64,000 nucleotides of DNA, taken from positions 186,001 to 250,000 of the forward strand of contig NZ_QNUM01000003.1 in assembly GCF_003574655.1 (NCBI RefSeq). Reading direction: 5' to 3'. Below the pieces are notes generated by a model. That model was given only the letters and a program-made list of their open reading frames with translations, had not been told where the DNA came from and did no database searches. This DNA is from Cohaesibacter haloalkalitolerans. GTDB lineage: Bacteria; Pseudomonadota; Alphaproteobacteria; Rhizobiales; Cohaesibacteraceae. The position numbers and the translations under genes are program-made. Below are positions 1 to 9,985 of the stretch, piece by piece (within the stretch, counting starts at the first letter, position 1; each line of letters opens with the position of its first letter).

Positions 1-199
1 CTGGACCATCGTCAAATCCAACGACAAGAAACGGGCCCGCCTCAACTGCATGCAGCATTTTCTGGCTTCCCTGCCCTACCCCAACAAGGACCGCCACATT
101 GTTCACGGCCCCGACCCGCTGATCGTTGGAAGCTACGGCAAGGTGATTGGCAAGGATGACCATATTCTCGGCAGAAGCCTCACGCCGCTTGGAGAGTAG
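1..199 (+). CDS. ppk2: Polyphosphate kinase 2 (PPK2), C-terminal fragment
   Basis: Only the last 65 codons are inside the window; the reading frame opens at base 2 and stops with TAG at 197-199. The translated tail begins WTIVKSNDKKRARLNCMQHF and runs through LPYPNKD. The W-x-x-V-x-S-x-D-K-x-R-A-R-x-N pattern is typical of the C-terminal end of PPK2-family kinases, which move phosphate between polyphosphate and nucleotides. The catalytic Walker-type motifs lie upstream of the window and cannot be checked. The gene converges with the minus-strand pdh-lipA block, with a hairpin between them. Family assignment is fairly sure; subclass is unknown. Confidence 0.72.
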   Translation, partial: WTIVKSNDKKRARLNCMQHFLASLPYPNKDRHIVHGPDPLIVGSYGKVIGKDDHILGRSLTPLGE

Positions 200-243
200 C
201 GACACCATCAAGCCGAAGCCAGCACTCGGACCGACCAACAAAA

Positions 244-264
244 AAGGCCGCATCATGCGGCCTT
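244..264 (-). terminator. Intrinsic terminator of the lipA-ratA end of the pdh block
   Basis: The arms AAGGCCGC and GCGGCCTT flank a 5-base loop. On the minus strand the hairpin is followed by a run of six T (A run at 240-245 on the plus strand), directly after the stop of the COQ10-like gene. It may also slow plus-strand transcripts from ppk2. Confidence 0.75.
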
Positions 265-294
265 CGTGATTCCTGATGCACCCGCCAGCTTCTT

Positions 295-747
295 CTAGCC
301 ATAGACGGCATCAGCACGCTGTTCAAAGGCCGTCGAGAATTTCTTGAACGCCTTGTCGAACATCGCGCCCATCAGCCCGGAAAGCATCCGGTTGCGGAAC
401 TCATAGTCGATATAGAAAACCACGTTGCAACTGTCCGGCTCGCCCTCGATCGGCTCGAAGGTCCAGCGGTTTTCCATGTGCTTGAACGGACCATCCAGAT
501 ACTCGGCGACAATCTGGTTCTGATCTGGCAGCAAGGTCACCTTCGAGGTGAAGCTTTCGCTGATCATCTTGTAGGCGACCACCATGTCAGCCACCAGAAT
601 GCTCTGCCCGGCGCTATCCTTGCGGCCACGAACATGCAGTGCCTTGCATAGAGGAACAAACTCGGGATAACGCTCGACATCCGCAACCAGCCTGAACATC
701 TGATCTGCGGAATGCCTCACTTTATGGCGGGTCTCGAACTTGGGCAT
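295..747 (-). CDS. COQ10/RatA-like START-domain protein (ubiquinone-binding family)
   Basis: A 150-residue polyketide-cyclase/START-fold protein of the COQ10/RatA family. Members bind ubiquinone or other lipids and support respiratory function; a few are described as toxins acting on ribosomes. The signature F-R-L-V-A-D-V-E-R-Y-P-E-F-V-P-L-C lies near the N-terminus, and length matches the family. I chose the ATG at 747 (MPKFETRH...) over a TTG ten codons upstream, because family members begin M-P-x-F and the upstream start would overlap the lipA stop. It follows lipA by 19 bases and is the last gene before the terminator. The pairing lipA-COQ10-like is common in alphaproteobacteria as I remember it. 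Confidence 0.82.
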   Translation of the reverse strand: MPKFETRHKVRHSADQMFRLVADVERYPEFVPLCKALHVRGRKDSAGQSILVADMVVAYKMISESFTSKVTLLPDQNQIVAEYLDGPFKHMENRWTFEPIEGEPDSCNVVFYIDYEFRNRMLSGLMGAMFDKAFKKFSTAFEQRADAVYG

Positions 748-766
748 GAAGCGGGCCGGTCCTTGA

Positions 767-1750
767 TCAATGGCCAAGCTTGGCGCGACGGGCGGCCTTC
801 AGCTTCTCGAAATCTTCCCCGGCGTGATGGGATGAACGGGTTAGCGGATTGGCTGACACCATCAGGAAGCCCTTGGTGTAGGCAATCGTCTCATAACCCT
901 TGAATTCCTGCGGCGTGACGAACTTGATCACCGGATGATGCTTCTTGCTCGGCTGCAAATACTGCCCGATGGTCAGAAAATCGACATCGGCAACCCGCAG
1001 GTCATCCATCAGCTGAAGCACTTCGTTGCGCTCTTCCCCAAGGCCCACCATGATGCCGGACTTGGTGAACATGGACGGGTCCAGTTCCTTGACGCGCTGC
1101 AACAGGCGGATGGAATGGAAATAGCGAGCGCCCGGACGAACCTTGAGATAGTTCGACGGCACGGTTTCCAGATTGTGGTTGAAGACGTCCGGCCTGGCCT
1201 CGACGACGATCTCCAGCGCGCCTTCCTTGCGCAGGAAGTCGGGCGTCAGCACTTCGATGGTGGTTTCCGGCGATGCGGCCCGGATGGCACGGATCACGGC
1301 GGCAAAATGCCGCGCACCGCCATCGTCCAGATCATCGCGATCAACCGAGGTGATCACCACATGCTTCAGCCCCATCTGGGCGACGGCACGTCCGGTGTTT
1401 TCCGGCTCTTCCGGGTCAAGCGCGCCGGGCATGCCCGTTGCGACATTGCAGAAAGCACAGGCACGGGTGCAGATTTCACCCATGATCATGAAGCTGGCAT
1501 GCTTGTGCGACCAGCATTCGCCCATATTCGGACAACCGGCTTCCTCGCAAACCGTGACCAGCTTGTTGCCGCGCACGATGTCGAGGGTCTCCTTGTAGGC
1601 CTTGGAGCCCGGAGCCTTTACACGGATCCAGTCCGGTTTTCTCTGAATGGGATTGTCAGGCCGATGGGCCTTTTCAGGATGGCGAGGTCTGGCAAGAGCC
1701 TTGTCAGCGGCATCTGCCTTTACGGAAACGGTGTCAATGATGGTGACCAT
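767..1750 (-). CDS. lipA: Lipoyl synthase (radical SAM)
   Basis: LipA inserts two sulfurs into octanoyl groups on lipoyl domains, here presumably those of PdhB, PdhC and other 2-oxoacid dehydrogenases. The 327-residue protein carries both iron-sulfur motifs: the auxiliary cluster cysteines C68, C73 and C79 (C-x4-C-x5-C in [14 protein letters not shown]) and the radical-SAM cysteines C94, C98 and C101 (C-x3-C-x2-C in CTRACAFC). The C-terminal R-S-S-H-H-A motif supplies the conserved serine ligand. It lies downstream of the pdh genes in the same direction, so the cofactor-making enzyme is encoded next to its substrates. The ATG at 1750 gives normal length. Confidence 0.96.
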   Translation of the reverse strand: MVTIIDTVSVKADAADKALARPRHPEKAHRPDNPIQRKPDWIRVKAPGSKAYKETLDIVRGNKLVTVCEEAGCPNMGECWSHKHASFMIMGEICTRACAFCNVATGMPGALDPEEPENTGRAVAQMGLKHVVITSVDRDDLDDGGARHFAAVIRAIRAASPETTIEVLTPDFLRKEGALEIVVEARPDVFNHNLETVPSNYLKVRPGARYFHSIRLLQRVKELDPSMFTKSGIMVGLGEERNEVLQLMDDLRVADVDFLTIGQYLQPSKKHHPVIKFVTPQEFKGYETIAYTKGFLMVSANPLTRSSHHAGEDFEKLKAARRAKLGH

Positions 1751-1821
1751 TCAGGAGCCTCGTCATTCCTGTTATTTCGGTTGATCAGCAATATCCAACC
1801 AGCAACAGGTGGTCAAGCCGG

Positions 1822-2064
1822 TCAGGATCGAACTTTTTGATAGACAAACAGCACGAGGATCGCGCCGAGTGTCGCAACGATCGTGGTATCCAGAAACATG
1901 CTGTGAACAAAGCGGATACCGAATCTGTCAGCGATAAATCCGCCGACAAATGCACCAATCAGCCCCACGATCAAATTTGTAAACAGACCATGGTCCGAAT
2001 TGGTCACTTTTTCAGCTATGAAGCCAGCGATGATGCCGACGATAATCCAAAGGAAAATACCCAT
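1822..2064 (-). CDS. Small GlsB/YeaQ/YmgE-type membrane protein
   Basis: An 80-residue, very hydrophobic, glycine-rich protein beginning MGIFLWIIVGIIAGFIAEKV, with three predicted membrane segments (about 3-21, 32-50 and 58-76) and no soluble domain. This is the transglycosylase-associated / GlsB-YeaQ-YmgE stress family; the biochemical role is not known. The ATG at 2064 has AGAGGA about 7 bases upstream and is preferred over a longer start at 2103. It sits between lpdA and lipA, interrupting an otherwise functional pdh-lipoate set. Confidence 0.85.
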   Translation of the reverse strand: MGIFLWIIVGIIAGFIAEKVTNSDHGLFTNLIVGLIGAFVGGFIADRFGIRFVHSMFLDTTIVATLGAILVLFVYQKVRS

Positions 2065-2157
2065 TTCACGTCCTCTTCTGAAAGCGATGCATAAGGATCT
2101 CAAATTCCGTCCTCTTTCATAGATAGAATGCGAAGACGGCCATTCAAGTTCCCGACA

Positions 2158-2185
2158 CAGAGGCAGACCGCCTGGTCTGCCTCTG
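2158..2185 (-). terminator. Strong 12-bp hairpin after lpdA
   Basis: A perfect 12-bp stem (2158-2169 with 2174-2185) closes a 4-base loop, 43 bases past the lpdA stop. There is no T run on the minus strand, so it could be a Rho-associated end, an RNA-stability element for the pdh mRNA, or a partial terminator separating lpdA from the GlsB-like gene. Confidence 0.4.
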
Positions 2186-2227
2186 CTACGCTCACCACGA
2201 AGCCTAAAAAGGGTATATATCAGAAAA

Positions 2228-3622
2228 TCACGTCTGGATCACACGACCATAGGCGTCGCGGACCGATTCCGGCATCATTTCCGACAGGGTCGGATGCGGG
2301 AAGATGGTTTCCATCAGCTCTTCTTCGGTCGTCTCCAGACCCATGGCAACAATGAAGCCCTGAATGAGCTCGGTCACTTCTGCGCCAATCATGTGTGCAC
2401 CGAGCAACTGGCCGGTCTTCTTGTCGAAGATGGTCTTGATCATGCCTTCCGGCTCGCCAAGTGCAATGGCCTTGCCGTTGGCGATGAACGGGAAACGGCC
2501 AACGCGGACGTCCAGCCCCTTTGCCTTGCAGGCCTGTTCGGTAAGACCAACAGAGGAAACCTGCGGATGGCAATAGGTGCAGCCCGGGATCTTGCTCTTG
2601 TCCATCGGATGCGGATGCAGACCGGCGATCTTTTCAACGCAGATCGTGCCTTCATGCTCAGCCTTGTGCGCCAGCATCGGAGGGCCGGCCACGTCGCCAA
2701 TCGCATAGATGCCTTCCACATTGGTACGGCCAAACTCGTCGATGACAATGCAGCCACGATCGGTTTTGATACCAAGCTTTTCAAGGCCGAGATTCTCGAT
2801 ATTGCCCTGAACGCCAACGGCAGAGATAATGCGATCGGCCTTGAAGACTTCGGTCTTGCCGCCCTTCTTCTCGATGGTCGCCTCGACGTTGTTGCCGCCC
2901 TTCTTGACGCTGGTCACCTTGGCTTCGGTCAGGATCTTGATACCCTGCTTTTCAAGGGACTTGCGTGCCATGGCGGAGATTTCATCATCTTCCACCGGCA
3001 GAATCTTCGGCATCATTTCAACGACGGTTACGTCAGCACCCATGGTGTTGAAGAAGCTGGCGAACTCGATACCGATCGCACCGGAGCCAACGACCAGCAG
3101 GCTCTTTGGCATGATGTCAGGCTTGAGGGCGTTGAAATAGGTCCAGATCAGCTGGCCATCCGGCTCAAGGCCGGGCAGAACGCGCGGACGGGCACCGGTT
3201 GCCAGAATGATGTGCTTGGCCTTGTAGGTGCCAGCGTCATCGCCGCTCACGGTAAGGGCGCCCTTGCCTTCCAGCACGGCGGTCCCCTTGATCACGGTGA
3301 CCTTGTTCTTCTTCATCAGGAAGCCAACGCCGCTGTTCAGCTGCTTGGAAACGCCACGGGAGCGCTCGACAACCTTCTGCAGGTCGAAGCTGACGTTATC
3401 AGCCGACAGACCGTAGTCCTTGGCATTCTTCATGAAGTGAAAGATTTCGGCGGAGCGGAGCAGCGCCTTGGTTGGAATGCAGCCCCAGTTGAGGCAGATG
3501 CCGCCCAGTTCGTTCTTCTCGACGATTGCCGTCTTGAGGCCGAGCTGGGAAGAGCGAATGGCAGTCACATAACCACCAGGTCCAGAGCCGACTACGATTA
3601 CGTCAAATTCAGTCTGTGCCAT
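2228..3622 (-). CDS. lpdA: Dihydrolipoyl dehydrogenase (E3)
   Basis: E3 reoxidises dihydrolipoamide with NAD+ in the 2-oxoacid dehydrogenase complexes. The 464-residue form starting at 3622 (MAQTEFDVIVVGSGPGGYV) has the FAD dinucleotide fold at the very N-terminus, the redox-active disulfide C43/C48 in GGICLNWGCIP, the second GxGxxG (VVGSGAIGIEF) for NAD, and the C-terminal H-P-H-P-T-L-S-E motif with the catalytic His-Glu pair. The longer start at 3697 adds 25 residues with no counterpart in the family. It is the fourth gene of the pdhA-pdhB-pdhC-lpdA block, 147 bases after pdhC. Confidence 0.96.
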   Translation of the reverse strand: MAQTEFDVIVVGSGPGGYVTAIRSSQLGLKTAIVEKNELGGICLNWGCIPTKALLRSAEIFHFMKNAKDYGLSADNVSFDLQKVVERSRGVSKQLNSGVGFLMKKNKVTVIKGTAVLEGKGALTVSGDDAGTYKAKHIILATGARPRVLPGLEPDGQLIWTYFNALKPDIMPKSLLVVGSGAIGIEFASFFNTMGADVTVVEMMPKILPVEDDEISAMARKSLEKQGIKILTEAKVTSVKKGGNNVEATIEKKGGKTEVFKADRIISAVGVQGNIENLGLEKLGIKTDRGCIVIDEFGRTNVEGIYAIGDVAGPPMLAHKAEHEGTICVEKIAGLHPHPMDKSKIPGCTYCHPQVSSVGLTEQACKAKGLDVRVGRFPFIANGKAIALGEPEGMIKTIFDKKTGQLLGAHMIGAEVTELIQGFIVAMGLETTEEELMETIFPHPTLSEMMPESVRDAYGRVIQT

Positions 3623-3670
3623 TTTGAAAATACCTCTCAATCGCCTCTTGATGTCCCGAAGGGCAACACC

Positions 3671-3692
3671 ATCCCGGTCAGGCGACCGGGAT
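3671..3692 (-). other. Hairpin between pdhC and lpdA
   Basis: The arms ATCCCGGTC and GACCGGGAT form a 9-bp stem with a 4-base loop. No T run follows on the minus strand. It may be an mRNA processing or stability element adjusting E3 relative to E2 expression; this role is inference. Confidence 0.4.
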
Positions 3693-3769
3693 TGCACAAT
3701 GGCAGGTGCGCCTCAGGACTGCCCGATCGCACAACTGGGCGCGACCGGACGTTCAAGAGGAAGTCGGAA

Positions 3770-5104
<1,335 letters not shown>

Positions 5105-5116
5105 TTTCTCTCTCCT

Positions 5117-6505
5117 TTAAGCGGTATAGGTGACAGCCTTGACGGCAGCAATCACCTCGGCAACGTTTGGCAGAGCCAGCTTTTCGAGGTTTGAAGCGTA
5201 AGGCATCGGAACGTCCTTGCCGCAAACGCGGGCAACCGGCGCATCCAGATAGTCAAAAGCCTGATCCATTACGCGGAAGGCAACTTCCGAAGCGGTGGAG
5301 GCCTGCGGCCAGCCTTCTTCAACCACCACGCAACGACCGGTCTTGATAACCGAGCGAATGATGGTTTCGGTGTCGAGCGGACGGATGGTGCGAAGGTCGA
5401 TGACTTCGGCCTCGATGCCTTCCTTGGCCAACTCTTCAGCTGCATGGAGAGAATGCTGCATGCCCATGCCGAAGGAAACGATGGTCACATCGCTACCCTT
5501 GCGGGCAATGCGTGCCTTGCCGAGCGGAACCGTGAAGTCTTCCACATCCGGAACATCGAAGCTGTGACCATAGAGAATTTCGTTCTCAAGGAAGACAACC
5601 GGGTTGTTGGTGCGGATGGCAGACTTGATCAGGCCCTTGTAGTCGGACGCCGTATAAGGATGCACAACGATCAGGCCAGGAATCTGGCTGTACCATGCGG
5701 TGTAATCCTGCGAGTGCTGGGCAGCCACGCGGGCAGCAGCACCGTTCGGACCGCGGAACACGATCGGGTTGTGGATCTGGCCGCCGGACATGTAAAGCGT
5801 CTTGGCGGAGGAGTTGATGATGTGGTCAATCGCCTGCATGGCGAAGTTGAAGGTCATGAACTCGACGATCGGGCGCAGACCGGCCATGGCAGCACCGGCA
5901 GCAAGACCGGTGAAACCGTGTTCGGTGATCGGGGTATCGATCACACGGCGTTCGCCGAACTCTTCCAGCATGCCCTGGGAGATCTTGTAGGCACCCTGAT
6001 ACTGGGCAACTTCTTCACCAATCAGGAAGACGTCATCGTCGCGGCGCATTTCCTCGGCCATACCGTCACGCAGTGCTTCGCGAACGGTCTGGGTTTTCAT
6101 CGGCGTGCCAGCAGGAATTTCCGGCTCGTCTTCAACATCAGGAACAGTCACCGGAGCGGCAGATTTCGGCTCGGCAGGAACGGAGGCCGGAGCAGCAGGT
6201 GCTTCAGCAGCCGGAGCCGGAGCGGCATCGGAGGAAACGCTGTCGAGAGCGGAAGCATCTTCGCCTTCTTCAAGGATCAGAGCGATCAGCTCGTTGACCT
6301 TGACGCCCTGTGCGCCTTCGGCAACAACGATCTTGCCGAGCGTGCCTTCGTCAACCGATTCAACTTCCATGGTGGCCTTGTCGGTCTCGATCTCTGCGAT
6401 CACGTCACCGATCTCGATCTTGTCACCTTCTTTTTTGACCCACTTGGCCAGATTGCCTTCTTCCATGGTCGGGGAGAGGGCCGGCATAAGAACTTTAATT
6501 GGCAT
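5117..6505 (-). CDS. pdhB: Pyruvate dehydrogenase E1 beta subunit with N-terminal lipoyl domain
   Basis: A 462-residue fusion: lipoyl domain at residues 1-80 with K43 in the same E-T-D-K-A-T-M-E-V context as PdhC, an Ala/Pro linker (about 90-130), then the transketolase-like E1-beta domain ([17 protein letters not shown] onward, with [13 protein letters not shown] and the [17 protein letters not shown] region). With PdhA it decarboxylates pyruvate using thiamine diphosphate. Ordinary E1-beta subunits are about 330 residues; the lipoyl fusion explains the extra length and is a known feature of alphaproteobacterial PdhB. It is 17 bases downstream of pdhA. Confidence 0.96.
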   Translation of the reverse strand: MPIKVLMPALSPTMEEGNLAKWVKKEGDKIEIGDVIAEIETDKATMEVESVDEGTLGKIVVAEGAQGVKVNELIALILEEGEDASALDSVSSDAAPAPAAEAPAAPASVPAEPKSAAPVTVPDVEDEPEIPAGTPMKTQTVREALRDGMAEEMRRDDDVFLIGEEVAQYQGAYKISQGMLEEFGERRVIDTPITEHGFTGLAAGAAMAGLRPIVEFMTFNFAMQAIDHIINSSAKTLYMSGGQIHNPIVFRGPNGAAARVAAQHSQDYTAWYSQIPGLIVVHPYTASDYKGLIKSAIRTNNPVVFLENEILYGHSFDVPDVEDFTVPLGKARIARKGSDVTIVSFGMGMQHSLHAAEELAKEGIEAEVIDLRTIRPLDTETIIRSVIKTGRCVVVEEGWPQASTASEVAFRVMDQAFDYLDAPVARVCGKDVPMPYASNLEKLALPNVAEVIAAVKAVTYTA

Positions 6506-6522
6506 AAGTCTATCCCTTCACC

Positions 6523-7566
6523 TTAGAGCGGCATGTAAATATCGGTCCAGAGTTCGGATTCATCCGGCTCGGGGTTGGTCTGGGCGAAGTCGGCAGAATC
6601 GGACACGATTGCGCGGATGTCCTTGTCGATGGCCTTCAGCTCATCTTCACTGGCAAGACCGCCATCGATCAGACGCTGACGCACCTGCTCGATCGGATCA
6701 TGCTCGTTGCGCATCTTCTGCACTTCTTCCTTGGAACGATATTTCGCCGGGTCGGACATGGAATGTCCGCGATAGCGGTAGGTGATCATTTCGAGGATGT
6801 AAGGCCCCTTGCCTTCGCGAGCCCATTCAATGGCGCGTTCGGCAGCAGCCATCACAGCGCGCACGTCCATGCCATCAACCTGCTCGCCAGGGATGCCGAA
6901 AGAAATACCGCGCTGGGAAAGATCTGTGTTGGATGAAGAACGCTCAACCGAGGTTCCCATGCCATACTTGTTGTTCTCGATCACGTAGATCGCAGGCAGG
7001 TTCCAGAGCTTGGCCATGTTGAAGCTCTCGTAGACCTGACCCTGGTTGGATGCGCCGTCGCCCATGTAGATGAAGGAGACGTTGTCGTTGCCGCGATATT
7101 TGTTCGCGAAGGCAAGACCGGTACCGATGGATACCTGGGCTCCAACGATACCGTGGCCGCCGAAGAAGTTCTTCTCGCGGCTGAACATGTGCATCGAGCC
7201 GCCTTTACCCTTGGAATAACCGTCCTTGCGGCCCGTCAATTCGGCCATGACGCCCTTGGGGTCCATATCACAGGCCAGCATGTGACCGTGGTCACGGTAG
7301 GACGTGACAACCTGGTCACCTTCCTTTGCGGCCATCTGCATGCCGACAACCACAGCTTCCTGACCAATATAAAGGTGACAGAAGCCGCCGATCATGCCCA
7401 TGCCATAAAGCTGGCCGGCCTTCTCTTCAAAACGGCGGATCAGCAGCATTTCACGATATGCGTGAAGTTCCTGATCCTTATCAAATTCAACAATTGTGCG
7501 ATTTACCTGGGCACGGGATGTGCCCTTCGCCGCCTTTTTGGCGGTACCAGACGCGGATGCTGCCAT
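6523..7566 (-). CDS. pdhA: Pyruvate dehydrogenase E1 alpha subunit
   Basis: A 347-residue E1-alpha. The thiamine-diphosphate binding motif (GDG...NN) is present as MGDGASNQGQVYESFN followed by VIENN, and the phosphorylation-loop-like segment YRYRGHSMSDPAKYR is typical of the family. Residues 1-30 form a basic, Ala/Ser-rich N-terminal extension that is probably disordered. This is the first gene of the pdh block; 175 bases separate it from ftsB, and two palindromes in that gap are candidate control sites. Function as the entry point of the pyruvate dehydrogenase complex is secure. Confidence 0.96.
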   Translation of the reverse strand: MAASASGTAKKAAKGTSRAQVNRTIVEFDKDQELHAYREMLLIRRFEEKAGQLYGMGMIGGFCHLYIGQEAVVVGMQMAAKEGDQVVTSYRDHGHMLACDMDPKGVMAELTGRKDGYSKGKGGSMHMFSREKNFFGGHGIVGAQVSIGTGLAFANKYRGNDNVSFIYMGDGASNQGQVYESFNMAKLWNLPAIYVIENNKYGMGTSVERSSSNTDLSQRGISFGIPGEQVDGMDVRAVMAAAERAIEWAREGKGPYILEMITYRYRGHSMSDPAKYRSKEEVQKMRNEHDPIEQVRQRLIDGGLASEDELKAIDKDIRAIVSDSADFAQTNPEPDESELWTDIYMPL

Positions 7567-7620
7567 TGTGCTGCTCCCTAAAGCGTTTCCATGTAGTGTA
7601 AGATAATTTAGGGAGTTCTA

Positions 7621-7636
7621 ATCTGCAATTACAGAT
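7621..7636. promoter_or_regulatory. Palindrome ATCTG-N6-CAGAT ahead of pdhA
   Basis: A 16-base inverted repeat, ATCTGCAATTACAGAT, about 55 bases upstream of the pdhA start codon, in a short AT-rich gap. Its size and position suit a dimeric repressor (for example GntR-type), but no regulator is encoded nearby. Confidence 0.4.
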
Positions 7637-7697
7637 GCAAAGAGTAATCCACCGGCAAATTTCACATAAAACACTGAAAAAACACAAGAAAACAGAC

Positions 7698-7716
7698 TTA
7701 ACTGGAATGCAGTTAA
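7698..7716. promoter_or_regulatory. Palindrome TTAACTG-N5-CAGTTAA between ftsB and pdhA
   Basis: A perfect 7-bp inverted repeat with a 5-base centre, 132 bases upstream of pdhA and 26 bases past the ftsB stop. A run of eight A lies on its pdhA-distal side, so it does not have the T-run layout of an ftsB terminator. It could be an operator for the pdh promoter. Confidence 0.35.
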
Positions 7717-7741
7717 AAAAAATCCGTCACCCTAATTCAGG

Positions 7742-8053
7742 TTAATTATTGAAAATGACGATTTCGTTTGGATCGGCAACGTCGAGGTAGGCGCGAGCAC
7801 GCTCATCCATCATGTCCGGATCAAGAGTTCCCTGACGAAACAGGGCGATACGATGCTCGGCGGCTTCGCGCTGAAAGCGCAAATCCAGAAGATCCGCCTC
7901 CAGCACATCAGCCTGAACCTTCATTTCGGCAAGCGCATACACACCAAAACCGCCATGCAGCGTATGATACACGAAATAGGCTATGACTAACAGGAAAAAG
8001 AAGGGCAGCACCAACTGACGCAATACAGAATTTTTTCGTTGGCGAGTTGCCAT
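7742..8053 (-). CDS. ftsB: Septum formation initiator FtsB/DivIC family
   Basis: A 103-residue bitopic membrane protein: short basic N-terminus (MATRQRKNSVLRQ), one membrane segment (about 14-33, VLPFFFLLVIAYFVYHTL) and a coiled-coil stretch (about 40-75, rich in Glu, Ala, Leu and Arg) in the periplasm. That is the FtsB/DivIC layout; FtsB joins FtsL and FtsQ in the divisome. The ATG at 8053 was chosen because the longer start at 8209 adds 52 residues unlike the family. In many alphaproteobacteria this gene lies between eno and pdhA; here eno is about 5 kb away. Confidence 0.88.
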   Translation of the reverse strand: MATRQRKNSVLRQLVLPFFFLLVIAYFVYHTLHGGFGVYALAEMKVQADVLEADLLDLRFQREAAEHRIALFRQGTLDPDMMDERARAYLDVADPNEIVIFNN

Positions 8054-8458
8054 ACCGTACACCCTACTCACTCGGTTATCAGGCAGTACGCAAAACCCTC
8101 TCTGCCTGACACGATACCTATTTAGACCGCTTAGCGTTAACAAACGCTTTCCATACACGCCCGAAACAGAAAAATTGCAGATTTTTTTGGTATATAAAAA
8201 GTTAATCAATTCAGATAGTTAACCTTTGCTTTACAAAAATGGCAAGGCGGTGTCTGGATGTTTCAGAAAAACACAGAAATGAAGCTCTGAACAATTTTCG
8301 CTTAAGAACAAAGTCATTTGACCTTGATCATGGGATTTGCTCAGATCGGACGTAACAACTGCCTTGGCGACCTGGCGAGTGAAAATGAGCCTTCATGCCA
8401 CCCAATTCAGACGCCATTCCTTTCCGGTGATGAGCCGTTCAACTTTTGGAACCTAAAG
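8054..8458. other. Divergent intergenic region ftsB / ubiD
   Basis: About 405 bases with no convincing gene. The half next to ftsB is AT-rich and must carry the ftsB promoter (minus strand) and the ubiD promoter (plus strand); no -35/-10 pair stood out. An in-frame extension of ubiD to a TTG-type start at 8318 is open but lacks family similarity. Confidence 0.5.
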
Positions 8459-9961
8459 ATGCACATCCACAGCCGTCGCCTGCCGATCTTCAACGACCTG
8501 CGCGATTTCATCAAATATTGCGAGGAACAGGGCGAGCTGATCCGCATCTCCGAGCCAGTCAGCATGAAGCTTCAGGCAACCGAGCTGCAGCGTCGCGTCA
8601 TGATGAAAAATGGCCCTGCCCTACTTCTGGAGAAGCCGCTGAAGTCCGACGGCACCCCCAGCACAATGCCCGCGCTCATCAACCTGTTCGGAACGGTCAA
8701 GCGAGTCGCCTGGTCGCTGGGCTGCTCCGAGAGCGACCTGATTCCCTTTGGCGAGTTCCTCGCCTATCTGCGCCAGCCCCAACCACCGGAACGCTCAGAG
8801 ATCCTCTCAGCCATCGGCCCCCTTTTCAAGGCCGCCACCAGCCTCAGAGGCAAAATCCAGAGCCGCGCCCATTGTCAGGAAGTCATCCATACGGGAGACG
8901 CCATCAACCTTGATTCTTTGCCGATCCAGACCTGTTGGCCAGAGGAACCTGCCCCACTCATCACATGGCCCATTGTCATCACGCGACCTGCCGAAAGCGA
9001 GGAAATCAAGGGCTATAACTGGGGCGTCTACCGCATACAGCAGGCCTGCAAGACCACACTGATCATGCGCTGGCTGGAGAATCGCGGCGGAGCGGCCCAT
9101 TTCCGCCAATGGAAGGCAAAGGGCGAAGACATGCCCATTGCCATCGCCATCGGCAGCGACCCGGCCACCATCATGGGCGCCGTCACCCCCATTCCCGAGA
9201 CCCTCAGCGAAGCCCAGTTCTCAGGCCTGTTCCGTGGCAAGCCGACTCAGTTGGTGCGGGCAAAGACCCAGCCACTGCTCGTACCCGCCAACGCCGAGAT
9301 CGTCATCGAAGGCACCGTGTCAGCAACAGAGACCTTGCCCGAAGGCCCCTACGGCGACCACACCGGCTATTACAACGCCGTCGAGTCCTTCCCCAAGGTA
9401 ACAGTCACCGCCATCACCCACCGCAAGGCCCCCATCTATCTCTCCACCTACACCGGCCGGGCGCCGGATGAACCATCCGTCATCTCCGAAGCGCTAAACG
9501 ATGTCTTCATGCCGCTGGTGCGACAGGCCTTTCCGGAAGTTGTCGACTGCTGGCTGCCGCCGGAAACGGCATCCTACCGCGTTGCCGTCATTTCCATCAG
9601 GAAACGCTATGCCGGTCAGGCCCGCCGTGTCATGATGGGCATGTGGTCGATGTTGCCCCAGTTCAACATGACCAAGCTCATCATCATCGTCGATGCCCAC
9701 ATCAACGCGCGCAGCTGGGAGGACGTTATGTGGGCAGTGGCCACCAAGACCGACCCGGGTCGCGACCTCTTGCAGATCGGCAACACACCAATCGACTACC
9801 TCGATTTCGCCTCGCCCTTAGAAGGCCTCGGCGGCAAGCTGGGCATTGACGCGACCGACAAGATAGGCTCGGAAACCCAACGCGAGTGGGGGCGCGAGTT
9901 GAAGATGGACGAACAGACGGTCACAGAGGTGGACGACCTCGTCGCCAGGCTCAATTTGTAG
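8459..9961 (+). CDS. ubiD: UbiD-family decarboxylase
   Basis: A 500-residue UbiD-family (de)carboxylase, which uses prenylated FMN; the classical member decarboxylates 4-hydroxy-3-polyprenylbenzoate in ubiquinone synthesis. The N-terminus PIFNDLRDFIKYCEEQGEL and the segments GYNWGVYRIQ, YGDHTGYY (with the catalytic Glu just before, in E-G-P-Y-G-D-H-T-G) and the C-terminal T-D-P-G-R-D motif are characteristic. The ATG at 8459 gives the usual length near 500; a longer frame to 8318 adds 47 residues with no family match. The ubiX gene that makes the cofactor follows after 24 bases, so the two act together. Confidence 0.93.
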   Translation: MHIHSRRLPIFNDLRDFIKYCEEQGELIRISEPVSMKLQATELQRRVMMKNGPALLLEKPLKSDGTPSTMPALINLFGTVKRVAWSLGCSESDLIPFGEFLAYLRQPQPPERSEILSAIGPLFKAATSLRGKIQSRAHCQEVIHTGDAINLDSLPIQTCWPEEPAPLITWPIVITRPAESEEIKGYNWGVYRIQQACKTTLIMRWLENRGGAAHFRQWKAKGEDMPIAIAIGSDPATIMGAVTPIPETLSEAQFSGLFRGKPTQLVRAKTQPLLVPANAEIVIEGTVSATETLPEGPYGDHTGYYNAVESFPKVTVTAITHRKAPIYLSTYTGRAPDEPSVISEALNDVFMPLVRQAFPEVVDCWLPPETASYRVAVISIRKRYAGQARRVMMGMWSMLPQFNMTKLIIIVDAHINARSWEDVMWAVATKTDPGRDLLQIGNTPIDYLDFASPLEGLGGKLGIDATDKIGSETQREWGRELKMDEQTVTEVDDLVARLNL

Positions 9962-9985
9962 GCCAGAACAAGGAATTCAAGGCAC

